A DNA stretch of 64,000 nucleotides from DAIOEK01 sp036746315 (GTDB lineage Bacteria; Chloroflexota; Anaerolineae; Anaerolineales; Anaerolineaceae), in the NCBI GenBank assembly GCA_036746315.1, contig DAIOEK010000005.1, positions 39,732 to 103,731 of the forward strand, in the 5' to 3' direction. The notes beneath the pieces are model-generated. The model had not been told where the DNA came from and did no database searches. It worked only from the letters and a program-made list of their open reading frames with translations. The translations under genes and the position numbers were made by a program. Each line of letters starts with the position of its first letter. Within the stretch, counting starts at the first letter, position 1. This document shows positions 34,563 to 42,793 of the stretch, piece by piece.

Positions 34563-36197
34563 ATGACACAGAGAAGAATTACAGATGATCTGAACATTCT
34601 GCTGGGCGTGCTGCCATCCAAAATTGCGGCGGCGGTTACCAAAGCGGATAACAGTGATCAACTGATTGAAATTATCCTTGACCTGGGGCGGCTGCCTACA
34701 GCAAGGTTTGTCAACACCGAGGTCAACCTGGCACAGACCGAGACCAGCCACGAGGATATCGACTTCGTGGTGAAGCGGATCGGTGAATTCGACGCCGACA
34801 ACCGCGCTGGTTTGGAGCGCACACTGCACCGCATCTCCGCCATTCGCAACCGGCGAGGACACATTGTCGGGCTCACCTGTCGGGTGGGACGCGCGGTTTA
34901 CGGAACGATCGATATCATCCAGGAACTGATCGAAAGCGAAAAGAATATTCTGCTGCTTGGAAAGCCAGGTATCGGCAAGACTACCATGCTGCGTGAATCT
35001 GCACGCATGCTTGCCGAAAAACACCGGGTCATTATCGTGGATACCTCCAATGAAATCGGCGGCGACGGTGATGTTCCCCATCCGGCTGTGGGTTTGGCGC
35101 GGCGTATGCAGGTTGCCACACCCTCCCTGCAGCACGAGGTGATGATCGAGGCGGTAGAGAACCACAATCCCGAAGTAATCGTCATCGATGAAATCGGCCG
35201 CGAATTGGAAGCTGCCGCTGCACGAACGATTGCCGAGCGTGGCGTGCAGTTGATCGGCACTGCACACGGGCGCTCGCTGGAAAACCTGTTGCTCAATCCG
35301 ACGCTTTCCGACCTGGTGGGCGGCATTGAATCAGTCACCCTTTCGGATGAAGAGGCCCGTCGCAGGGGAACCCAAAAGACCGTACTGGAACGGCGTGCGC
35401 CGCCCACTTTCGATGTACTGGTGGAAATTTTGGACCGCGACCGGGTGGCGGTGCATGCCGATGTGGCTACCGCTGTGGACGCCCTGGTGCGAGGCTACCC
35501 GCTGCCGCCCGAGATCCGTTACCGCGACGAGAACGGAGAGATCAAAATTGAAAAACCGGCGCCAGCCCCCCAACCTCAATACAGCGGATTCCGCAATGGG
35601 CGGCGCGTTGAACAAAACGGTCAACAGGGATACCGACGTCAGCAGACTGTGCTGGCATATGAACAGCAGGGCGCACCTGTATTTGGCGCAGCCGAAGATA
35701 TGCCGGTCGTGTCTGAACGACGCAAGAGCGACCAACCAATTCGCATTTACCCCTACGGGGTGGCACGCAACCGCCTGCAACAGGCAGCAAAACGACTGGG
35801 TGTTCCGGTGATTGTGGTGCGCAACATCGATGAAGCGCAATCCCTGATCACGCTGCGCTCATATTATCGCAACCGACAGGCGGGTATTGTCGAAGCGGAA
35901 GAGCGCGGAATGCCCATCTATGTGCTGCGAGCAAATACCGTCAACCAGATCGAACAGTTCCTGGCGGAGATATTCAACCTGTCTGATTCGGCGATTGCCA
36001 GTCCCAATTTGGAAGGTACCATTGAACAAACACAGGCTGCCATTTCAGCCGTGCTGAACGGTGAACGGTATATCGACCTTCCGCCGGCGGCTCCCACCAT
36101 TCGCAGATTGCAACACGACCTGGCACGCCAGGCACAGTTGATCTCACAATCCTATGGAAAGGAGCCGTACCGCAGGGTGCGCATCTACCGCGAATGA
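34563..36197 (+). CDS. Ycf45-like ATPase with R3H domain
   Basis: The 544-residue protein has a SpoIIIAA/Ycf45-type ATPase: Walker A in LLLGKPGIGKTTMLRE, VDTSNEIGGDG, Walker B VIVIDEIGRELEA and GTAHGRSLENLL. A linker (about 325-400) rich in Gln/Pro/Arg leads to a C-terminal nucleic-acid-binding R3H-like part (NRLQQAAKRLGVPVIVV, then RSYYRNR). Homologues occur in cyanobacteria, plastids and Chloroflexota and are named single-stranded nucleic acid-binding R3H proteins; the function is unknown. It overlaps tmk by 4 bp. Confidence 0.9.
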   Translation: MTQRRITDDLNILLGVLPSKIAAAVTKADNSDQLIEIILDLGRLPTARFVNTEVNLAQTETSHEDIDFVVKRIGEFDADNRAGLERTLHRISAIRNRRGHIVGLTCRVGRAVYGTIDIIQELIESEKNILLLGKPGIGKTTMLRESARMLAEKHRVIIVDTSNEIGGDGDVPHPAVGLARRMQVATPSLQHEVMIEAVENHNPEVIVIDEIGRELEAAAARTIAERGVQLIGTAHGRSLENLLLNPTLSDLVGGIESVTLSDEEARRRGTQKTVLERRAPPTFDVLVEILDRDRVAVHADVATAVDALVRGYPLPPEIRYRDENGEIKIEKPAPAPQPQYSGFRNGRRVEQNGQQGYRRQQTVLAYEQQGAPVFGAAEDMPVVSERRKSDQPIRIYPYGVARNRLQQAAKRLGVPVIVVRNIDEAQSLITLRSYYRNRQAGIVEAEERGMPIYVLRANTVNQIEQFLAEIFNLSDSAIASPNLEGTIEQTQAAISAVLNGERYIDLPPAAPTIRRLQHDLARQAQLISQSYGKEPYRRVRIYRE

Positions 36198-36826
36198 AAG
36201 GCTTTTTCGTCACGCTGGAAGGACCGGATGGCTGCGGTAAAACCTGTCAGATACCCGCCCTTGCTGAATATCTGCGCAGCAAAGGTTGGAATGTGCTCAC
36301 CACGCGTGAGCCGGGTGGTACCGAGATTAGCGAACAGATCCGCCAGGTGATTATGAGCATGTCCAACAAGGGCATGCATCCACGCACAGAAATACTGCTA
36401 TTCCAATCGTCCCGTGCACAATTGGTGGAGCAGGTCATCCGCCCCGCGTTGGCAGAAGGCAAAGTGGTCATTTGTGACCGTTACGCCGATTCCACCATGG
36501 CATACCAGGGATACGGACACAGGACGGATCTGAAATTCCTGTGCCAACTGCTGGATTTCACCACCGGATCACTTCATCCCAACCTGACGATTTTGCTCGA
36601 TTTGGATGTCGAGGTCGGTCTGCGGCGCAGATTGAAGGGCGGTGGTGAATGGAATCGACTGGATGATTATGATCTGGAATTTCATCGCCGGGTGCGCGAA
36701 GGTTATCATGAACTGGTCAAGCAGGAACCCAACCGCTGGGTAACCCTCGACGCCGATCAACCCAAAGAACAAATTCAAACTGCGCTTCGGGAACTCCTGG
36801 TACGCAGACTCCCCGCTATTTCCTGA
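36194..36826 (+). CDS. tmk: Thymidylate kinase
   Basis: Tmk phosphorylates dTMP to dTDP. The 210-residue protein starts MKGFFVTLEGPDGCGKTCQ, with REPGGTEISEQIRQ (DRX-like motif TREPGG) and VICDRYADSTMAYQGYG. The P-loop reads GCGKTC where the family usually has G-x-GKTT, an odd substitution of the second Thr by Cys. The LID is short. The start is coupled to the upstream stop (ATGA). Confidence 0.95.
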   Translation: MKGFFVTLEGPDGCGKTCQIPALAEYLRSKGWNVLTTREPGGTEISEQIRQVIMSMSNKGMHPRTEILLFQSSRAQLVEQVIRPALAEGKVVICDRYADSTMAYQGYGHRTDLKFLCQLLDFTTGSLHPNLTILLDLDVEVGLRRRLKGGGEWNRLDDYDLEFHRRVREGYHELVKQEPNRWVTLDADQPKEQIQTALRELLVRRLPAIS

Positions 36827-36836
36827 AAGGAACAAT

Positions 36837-38114
36837 ATGTATAAACGATCACTCTTCTTATTACTGGTATTGGTGTTGGTGTTGAGCGCCTGCGCTCCGG
36901 CAACGACCATGCCCTCCTTCAAACCTACTGAAGAAACAACCGAAACGCTCGCCCCGGCAGAAACAACCACCCAGCCAACATCGGCAGCTTCGGCATTCAC
37001 TGCCGTACAGGCTAAATGTGTGGTTCGGGATGGCATGCTACGTACCCCAGACGATGCCCAGGTGGCACTGGCAAAAGCCATTCCACCGGTAAATGAAAAT
37101 GACTGGGTTCGCGGCAGCGAAAACGCCAAGATCACCATCGTTGAGTACAGCGATTATATGTGCCCATACTGCGCAGCCATCACCCCCGGATTGAAACAAT
37201 TACTCACCGTGTTCCCAGACGATCTGCGCATGGTATACCGTCATTTTCCACTGCCCTCACACAATCTTTCCCTGCTGGCAACCCAGGCAACCGAATCCGC
37301 CGGATTGCAGGGAAAATTCTGGGATATGTCAGATTATCTGCTGGAACATCAGTCTGACTGGACTGCCAAAGACTTGGATGCGTTTGAGACCTACCTGATC
37401 GACCTGGCGGGCACCCTGGGTCTGGACAAGGATAAGTTCACCCAGGATTTAAAGAGCGAAGCCGTGGTTAATAAGGCGAAGCAGGCAACAGAAGACGCCA
37501 CCAACCTGGGAATCAGCTATACACCGTTCCTGATGGTTAACGGTCGCATCCTTCAGGAAGGCGAATTGCAAAGCCTTGGGATCATCATCGATCTACTGCG
37601 CAACCCGGTGGAGGGATACAAGGAATGCCCACCCACCGTTGTGGATCCTTCCAAGACCTACACCGCGACCCTGACAACAGATAAGGGCGACATTGTCATC
37701 CGCCTATATGCAGACGCCGCACCCCTATCCGTCAACAGCTTCGTCTACCTGGCGAAAGAAGGTTGGTACAACAACCAGCCTTTCAATGACGTTATCAACG
37801 ACTCTTCTGAAAACGGATTCCGCATTGCCATTGCGGGTGATCATACCGACACCGGATACGGCTCTGCCGGTTATGACATCAGCGCTGAAAATCTGACCGG
37901 CAATTTCGATAAAAAAGGCATGGTGGGGTTTGTGAACGGAAGCCAGTTCTTCATCACGCTGGATTCACAGCCTGCCCTGGATGGTAATTTCTCGGTGATC
38001 GGTGAAGTCATCAGTGGTCTGGATGTGCTGGATACGCTCAACGTCACCTATCAAACGGACGGAACAACCCTGCCCGCTGATGTCATTCAAAGCGTCACGA
38101 TCAAAGAAGAATAA
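36837..38114 (+). CDS. Lipoprotein fusion: DsbA-like thioredoxin plus cyclophilin-like domain
   Basis: The 425-residue protein has a lipobox (LSAC, Cys 19) and a Thr-rich linker to about residue 55. Residues 90-275 form a DsbA/DsbG-like thioredoxin domain with the CPYC active site (C109, C112) and cis-Pro in SYTPFLMVNG. Residues 285-425 resemble a cyclophilin-type prolyl isomerase (TYTATLTTDKGDIVIRLYAD, then NGSQFFITLDSQPALDG). The catalytic Arg of cyclophilins (F-x-R in the FHRVI motif) appears replaced (FNDVI), so that domain may bind rather than catalyse. Role: folding of exported proteins. Confidence 0.88.
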   Translation: MYKRSLFLLLVLVLVLSACAPATTMPSFKPTEETTETLAPAETTTQPTSAASAFTAVQAKCVVRDGMLRTPDDAQVALAKAIPPVNENDWVRGSENAKITIVEYSDYMCPYCAAITPGLKQLLTVFPDDLRMVYRHFPLPSHNLSLLATQATESAGLQGKFWDMSDYLLEHQSDWTAKDLDAFETYLIDLAGTLGLDKDKFTQDLKSEAVVNKAKQATEDATNLGISYTPFLMVNGRILQEGELQSLGIIIDLLRNPVEGYKECPPTVVDPSKTYTATLTTDKGDIVIRLYADAAPLSVNSFVYLAKEGWYNNQPFNDVINDSSENGFRIAIAGDHTDTGYGSAGYDISAENLTGNFDKKGMVGFVNGSQFFITLDSQPALDGNFSVIGEVISGLDVLDTLNVTYQTDGTTLPADVIQSVTIKEE

Positions 38115-39337
38115 TGAACTCAATTACGCAGCCGGTCTCCAAAACTTTTCATACCATGCAGCTCGTCTTTAGTGCTTTGGCTGCCCTGATGTTTTGGGGG
38201 GTGGCTGCATTAACGTTTGTTTTCGCCATTATTTCACTGGCGCTGCCCAACGCGGAGACTGAATCCGGCTTTCTACTGCTTTTGGTCAGTTTCGTGATGG
38301 TTGCGTTGGGTGCCATCATGCTCCCAGGCGTGGTATTTGCCATCCAGAGCCTGAGAGGAAAAGACGCCTCGCATTTGCGCTTTCGCTTCTCCTGGTATTA
38401 CTGGCTGATCGTGCCCGTATGGGTGGGACTGGTTTTTGCAGGCAGCGCTGCATCTGATACGGAAGGCTTCATCAGGTATGTATTCCCGCCGATCCACGTG
38501 CTGGCGGTAATGATTCCCATCGTAGTGATCATTGGGCTGGCAATTCGCAATCTGCAATTTCGATCTCCGCAACGGGCTTCGGGGTTGATCGCAACCGGTT
38601 TAATGGGCGGGTCTTTTCTCAGCATGATCATCGAGGTCGTTGCCATGCTCGCTCTGCTTGTGCTTGGCATCCTGGCGATTCTGTTCAACCCAGAGCTTCA
38701 GGCAAAAGTACTGCTTTTTGCCAACCAATTGAGCATCACTTTAAACGACCCGGAAACTGCCCAACAAATTCTGCTGCCTGTACTGCAAAACCCCTGGGTA
38801 TTTCTAGGGATGCTGCTCTTTTTCAGCGGGCTGGTTCCCCTGTTGGAAGAGGCATGCAAACCGGTCGGTTTTTGGTTTTTGACCGGGCGAGACTGGACCC
38901 CGCGGGATGGTTTTATCGGCGGATTGATGAGCGGTGCCGGGTTTGCTCTGATCGAGAGTCTGTTCGCCTCGGCGCAAGCCACCGGAGAAGATTGGCTGTT
39001 CCTGATCATTACCCGGGGGGGAACTGCCATTATGCACATGCTGGCGTCGGGCATGGTTGGCTGGGGACTGGCATCTGCCTGGCAGCAAAGGAAGTACTTC
39101 AAGCTGATTGGCGGGTATCTGCTGGCAGCGACACTGCATGGGACCTGGAATGCAATAGCCATCATCATGGGAATCAGCCAAATGGGAACCCCTCCCCAGG
39201 GCAGTTGGCTGCATATCGCTGGCGCGGTTGCCCCCTATCTACTTGGAATACTGACGGCTGGGGGGCTTGTGGCAATCATTCTCATCAACCGCTCCTTCCA
39301 AAAAGCAGTGCTCATGGCGCAGATAGCAGCCGGGTAA
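38114..39337 (+). CDS. PrsW family intramembrane protease
   Basis: The 407-residue multi-helix protein contains the PrsW motifs: the acidic pair in LVPLLEEACKPVGFW, GGLMSGAGFALIES, and His-containing HMLASGMVGWGLA and LHGTWNAIA. In B. subtilis PrsW starts the cleavage of anti-sigma factor RsiW. Here the substrate is unknown. Its ATG overlaps the upstream stop by one base (TAATG), so it is coupled to the fusion gene. Confidence 0.9.
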   Translation: MNSITQPVSKTFHTMQLVFSALAALMFWGVAALTFVFAIISLALPNAETESGFLLLLVSFVMVALGAIMLPGVVFAIQSLRGKDASHLRFRFSWYYWLIVPVWVGLVFAGSAASDTEGFIRYVFPPIHVLAVMIPIVVIIGLAIRNLQFRSPQRASGLIATGLMGGSFLSMIIEVVAMLALLVLGILAILFNPELQAKVLLFANQLSITLNDPETAQQILLPVLQNPWVFLGMLLFFSGLVPLLEEACKPVGFWFLTGRDWTPRDGFIGGLMSGAGFALIESLFASAQATGEDWLFLIITRGGTAIMHMLASGMVGWGLASAWQQRKYFKLIGGYLLAATLHGTWNAIAIIMGISQMGTPPQGSWLHIAGAVAPYLLGILTAGGLVAIILINRSFQKAVLMAQIAAG

Positions 39338-39356
39338 AATTCCGGCTCCTAAACCA

Positions 39357-39365
39357 TGCTATAAT
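39357..39365 (+). promoter_or_regulatory. Extended -10 for the DedA gene
   Basis: TGCTATAAT, 31 nt upstream of ATG 39397, is an extended -10. The leader it predicts contains a weak CAGG. Confidence 0.55.
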
Positions 39366-39396
39366 CCCTCGCACCACACCAACTTCAGGTTAATTC

Positions 39397-40059
39397 ATGG
39401 AATTGATTAAATTTCTCATCGACTTTGTACTGCATTTGGATGTTCACCTCTCCGAGATTATCGTCCAGACGGGGCTATGGACCTATGCCATCCTCTTCCT
39501 AGTGATCTTCATGGAAACAGGTCTTGTGGTGACACCCTTCCTGCCCGGAGACTCGTTGTTGTTTGCCGCCGGTTCGCTGGTTGCACTCGAGGGCAGTCCC
39601 CTCAAGATCATTCCGTTGTGGCTGCTGATGTTCGCCGCCGCCGTCCTTGGGGATACGGCAAACTACGAAATCGGAAAATACATCGGACCGAAGGCATTTT
39701 CTTCCAGTTCAAAACTATTGAAAAAGGAATATCTCGACCGCACACACGCCTTTTATGTAAAACATGGCGGCATCACCATCTTCCTGGCGAGATTCATTCC
39801 CATCATCCGCACGTTTGCCCCCTTTGTCGCCGGTATCGGAAAGATGCCCTACAAGCACTTTATTAGCTATAACTTTTTTGGCGGCATGGTCTGGACGGCG
39901 CTGTTCACCTTTGGCGGATATTTCTTCGGCAACCTCCCATTTGTAAAAGAGAATTTCTCGCTGGTGATTATCGCGATCATCGTCATCTCGGTGATGCCGG
40001 CAGTGATCGAAGTGATCAAAGGCCGCAAAAAAAGTACCCCATCTGCGGATTTGGAATAG
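39397..40059 (+). CDS. DedA family membrane protein
   Basis: This 220-residue member of the DedA/SNARE-associated family has ETGLVVTPFLPGDSLLFAAG, the acidic/basic motifs GDTANYEIGKYIG and FLARFIPIIRTFAPFVAGIG. DedA proteins act in lipid-carrier recycling and membrane homeostasis. It is followed by an acyltransferase gene, consistent with a lipid theme. Confidence 0.94.
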   Translation: MELIKFLIDFVLHLDVHLSEIIVQTGLWTYAILFLVIFMETGLVVTPFLPGDSLLFAAGSLVALEGSPLKIIPLWLLMFAAAVLGDTANYEIGKYIGPKAFSSSSKLLKKEYLDRTHAFYVKHGGITIFLARFIPIIRTFAPFVAGIGKMPYKHFISYNFFGGMVWTALFTFGGYFFGNLPFVKENFSLVIIAIIVISVMPAVIEVIKGRKKSTPSADLE

Positions 40060-40070
40060 GAGAAGGAACT

Positions 40071-40757
40071 CTGTCCACGGTATTGGGTATCAACCGTCAC
40101 GGATTGAAAAAGTTTTCCCTCTGGGTGTTTGAAAGCCTTACCAACATGGATGTGGAAGGTGAAGAAAATATCCCGTCGGAAGGCGGCTGTATTCTCGCCA
40201 CTAATCATCTAAGCCGGCTGGATACACCATTTCTTTTCATCATCGTAAACCGGGAAAATCTTTCCGCACTGGTAACGGATAAATATCGCTACAACCCGCT
40301 TTTCGCCCTGTTTGTTGTGGTATCCGATTCTGTGTGGATCAATCGGGAGATTGCGGATTTTTCAGCAATCCGAGCGGGGCTGCAGATAATCAACCGCGGA
40401 GGAATACTGGGGATTGCACCGGAAGGTACGCGCAGTCGAAACGGTCAATTGATCGAAGCCAAAAATGGGGTGGCGCTGCTGGCTGAAAAGGCCAGGGTGC
40501 CCATCCTTCCGGTTGGGCTGTACGGTACGGAATCTGCCATGGCAGAGTTACGCGCCTTCAAAAAGCCATCGCTGCATGCCCGTTTTGGCAAACCTTTCAC
40601 ACTACCCCCGGTGGAACGCGGGAATCACAGCGCATCGTTGGATCGAAATACCGAAGAAATCATGTGCCGGATTGCGGCAATGCTGCCCGAAAAATATCAC
40701 GGATTCTATCGGGGCAATCCACGGATCAGCGAAATCCAAAAAGAAATTGTAAAGTAA
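40071..40757 (+). CDS. plsC: 1-acyl-sn-glycerol-3-phosphate acyltransferase-like
   Basis: The PlsC/LPLAT protein has motif I NHLSRLDTPF (NHx4D) and motif III IAPEGTRSRNGQ, with motif IV VPILPVGLYG. It attaches the second acyl chain of phosphatidic acid. The start is unusual: no ATG is available, and CTG 40071 has AGGAG 8 nt upstream (228 residues), while TTG 40083 is 20 nt away. Confidence 0.88.
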   Translation: MSTVLGINRHGLKKFSLWVFESLTNMDVEGEENIPSEGGCILATNHLSRLDTPFLFIIVNRENLSALVTDKYRYNPLFALFVVVSDSVWINREIADFSAIRAGLQIINRGGILGIAPEGTRSRNGQLIEAKNGVALLAEKARVPILPVGLYGTESAMAELRAFKKPSLHARFGKPFTLPPVERGNHSASLDRNTEEIMCRIAAMLPEKYHGFYRGNPRISEIQKEIVK

Positions 40758-42125
40758 TCAGGGAAGCCAGCTTAGCCGGTAGGCTTTGACCAGCACCTTT
40801 TGCCTGCTGCCATTGCTGGTATCCATAATCCACAGTTCCCGGTCTTCATTCAGATTGGTGGTGTTAAAGCGCAGGTAAGCCAGCGTTCGATTATCAGGGC
40901 TCCAACTAAAGCCCAGATGGTGATAATCAGGGTCGTTGGTCAACTGGCGTGAATTGCTGCCATTTGCATTGATGGTCCAAAGCTGGCGACCAGGCGTCCA
41001 ATTCTGATCGTTGGTAAACCTGCGGGCAAATGCCACCTTCGATCCGTCAGGAGAATAAGCCGGCAGGGCATCTTCGGCCTGGTTGTTCTGCGTGAAAGGA
41101 ATCCTTTCACCAGTCGCCGGTTTGTAAGCGATCAGCCGGCTGTAATACCCGTTATTATTCACATTATTCGAAGTATATTGCATTTCTGGCACAAGATAGA
41201 CATCGCCAACAGCATTCCAATCGCCCGGTTCTCCTGTGTCGCTGTAAACCTGCCGGCGCTCCCCAGTTGACGGCTGGATGAACGCAAATTCCATCATAGC
41301 ATCGTCGTAGAACACCAGCCAGCCCAAGGCAGACCAGGATGGATCACGGGTGGGGTGCTCATTGCCCGAAGCGGCGATGGCGCCGCCAACCGGCTGCAAC
41401 AGATTATTCAGCGTAAGCAGCCAGACTTGTGCGCCGCCCTTGCCGCCCATTTCTGGGGTCTCTCCGGTCACATACACCATGTATTTCATATCCGGAGACA
41501 AAGCAGGCTTGCTGCAAACGAGCACGCCGCAGTCATAAATGGTGGTGTACAACCCATCGGCCAGGTGGTAGTAACGGATTTCCATTTTGGAATCCATTTG
41601 GACAACAGCGAGGATGGCATCCCCGCCCGGAGCGATGGAATAATCGACCACGCTCTCAGGGATGTCGAGCAGCCGGTCGGTAATCAGTCCCTCCGGATCC
41701 ATGCGGTAGAGCTGGGTGCCTGCCGGGCTATCGAGCAGGTAGAGCAGCCAGGCATTTTTGATTTCGAACGTCCAGGTTTTCGCTGCGGTGAGGGACAAAC
41801 CCAAGGTGGATTTTACACCTTTACCAACGGTCACCTGCACCGTACCGCCTTCCGTAAAGGGCTCGAGCGGATCGAGTGTGATTTCCGCACCATTTTGGGA
41901 GACGGAATAAGGCACCTCGGGGGTGAATTTGACTGCGCCGCTGATCGACTTAGGGTCGATAGGCTGACTGAAACGGATGGTGACAGGCGTGCCGGGCAGG
42001 ACATCCTGGCTGCCGGGAGCGGGAATCATCTCCTCTACACGCGGAGTCAAAATCCACCAAGCGATCAGACCAGCGGAAAACAGAAAGATCAATGCCCCAA
42101 GGATGATCTTTTGCTGACGTGTCAT
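40758..42125 (-). CDS. Membrane-anchored Ig-like plus TolB-like propeller protein
   Basis: The 455-residue protein has an N-terminal membrane helix (IILGALIFLFSAGLIAWWIL), a Big-5/SbsA Ig-like domain (residues 35-120: GTPVTIRFSQPIDPKSISGA), then a beta-propeller with TolB/WD40-like strands (LPAYSPDGSKVAFARRF, LWTINANGSNSRQLTND, FSWSPDNRTLAYLRF). It probably binds peptides or proteins outside the membrane; the partner is unknown. ATG has no Shine-Dalgarno and sits 6 nt after TATAAT. Confidence 0.85.
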   Translation of the reverse strand: MTRQQKIILGALIFLFSAGLIAWWILTPRVEEMIPAPGSQDVLPGTPVTIRFSQPIDPKSISGAVKFTPEVPYSVSQNGAEITLDPLEPFTEGGTVQVTVGKGVKSTLGLSLTAAKTWTFEIKNAWLLYLLDSPAGTQLYRMDPEGLITDRLLDIPESVVDYSIAPGGDAILAVVQMDSKMEIRYYHLADGLYTTIYDCGVLVCSKPALSPDMKYMVYVTGETPEMGGKGGAQVWLLTLNNLLQPVGGAIAASGNEHPTRDPSWSALGWLVFYDDAMMEFAFIQPSTGERRQVYSDTGEPGDWNAVGDVYLVPEMQYTSNNVNNNGYYSRLIAYKPATGERIPFTQNNQAEDALPAYSPDGSKVAFARRFTNDQNWTPGRQLWTINANGSNSRQLTNDPDYHHLGFSWSPDNRTLAYLRFNTTNLNEDRELWIMDTSNGSRQKVLVKAYRLSWLP

Positions 42126-42131
42126 ATCTGT

Positions 42132-42137
42132 ATTATA
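42132..42137 (-). promoter_or_regulatory. -10 box of the propeller gene, leaderless
   Basis: On the minus strand TATAAT is followed by ACAGAT and then ATG (6 nt). It is divergent from the leaderless promoter at 42177. Confidence 0.6.
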
Positions 42138-42176
42138 AATCCTGACACAAATACCTACAGGTAGCGATATTCCATC

Positions 42177-42182
42177 TATAAT
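42177..42182 (+). promoter_or_regulatory. -10 box of the ICMT-like gene, leaderless
   Basis: TATAAT, then TTATTC, then ATG 42189 (6 nt). No Shine-Dalgarno is present. Confidence 0.6.
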
Positions 42183-42188
42183 TTATTC

Positions 42189-42785
42189 ATGATCTGGTTA
42201 TCAGTGATATTGGTTCTGCTGGCAATGGCATTCTATGGTGCACTCCATTCGTGGATGGCTGCTGTACGTTTCAAGCGCTGGCTGGCAAAGCACTTTCCGC
42301 GCTTTTACACCAGGTACTATCGCCTGTTCTACTCCTTTTTCTCGGTTGTCTCCCTGCTGCCTATTCTATTGATGGTTTGGTTGCTGCCCAACAGATCACT
42401 TTACCAGATTCCTACACCGTGGATATACTTCACCCTGTTGATCCAGGTTGCAGCAGTAGTGTTGATGCTGGTCGCCCTGCTACAAACCAATATATGGGTG
42501 TTTCTGGGTGTGCAACAGGCGCTGGGCAGCCAGCCCCGGCGGGAGGCTTTCCACGCCGAAGGGATGTACCGGTTGGTGAGGCATCCACTCTACACACTGG
42601 GAATGATCTTTCTCTGGCTGCAACCAGTAATGTCCCTCAACCTGCTCGCGCTGGTGATTGCCAGCACAATTTATCTGGTGATTGGCGCCAGATTGGAGGA
42701 GCGTAAACTACTGAAGCAGTTCCCAGAATACGCAACATATCGTAGATCGGTGCCAATGTTCATTCCCGGTTTACTCCACAAATAA
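42189..42785 (+). CDS. ICMT/NnrU-like membrane methyltransferase
   Basis: The 198-residue, roughly five-helix protein carries the isoprenylcysteine carboxyl methyltransferase/PEMT signature near its C-terminus: GMYRLVRHPLYTLGMIFLWL, then ARLEERKLLKQFPEYATYRR. Such proteins methylate small lipids or prenylcysteine analogues with SAM, and NnrU is a relative. The substrate is unknown. It is 8 bp upstream of comEC. Confidence 0.88.
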   Translation: MIWLSVILVLLAMAFYGALHSWMAAVRFKRWLAKHFPRFYTRYYRLFYSFFSVVSLLPILLMVWLLPNRSLYQIPTPWIYFTLLIQVAAVVLMLVALLQTNIWVFLGVQQALGSQPRREAFHAEGMYRLVRHPLYTLGMIFLWLQPVMSLNLLALVIASTIYLVIGARLEERKLLKQFPEYATYRRSVPMFIPGLLHK

Positions 42786-42793
42786 TACACACC

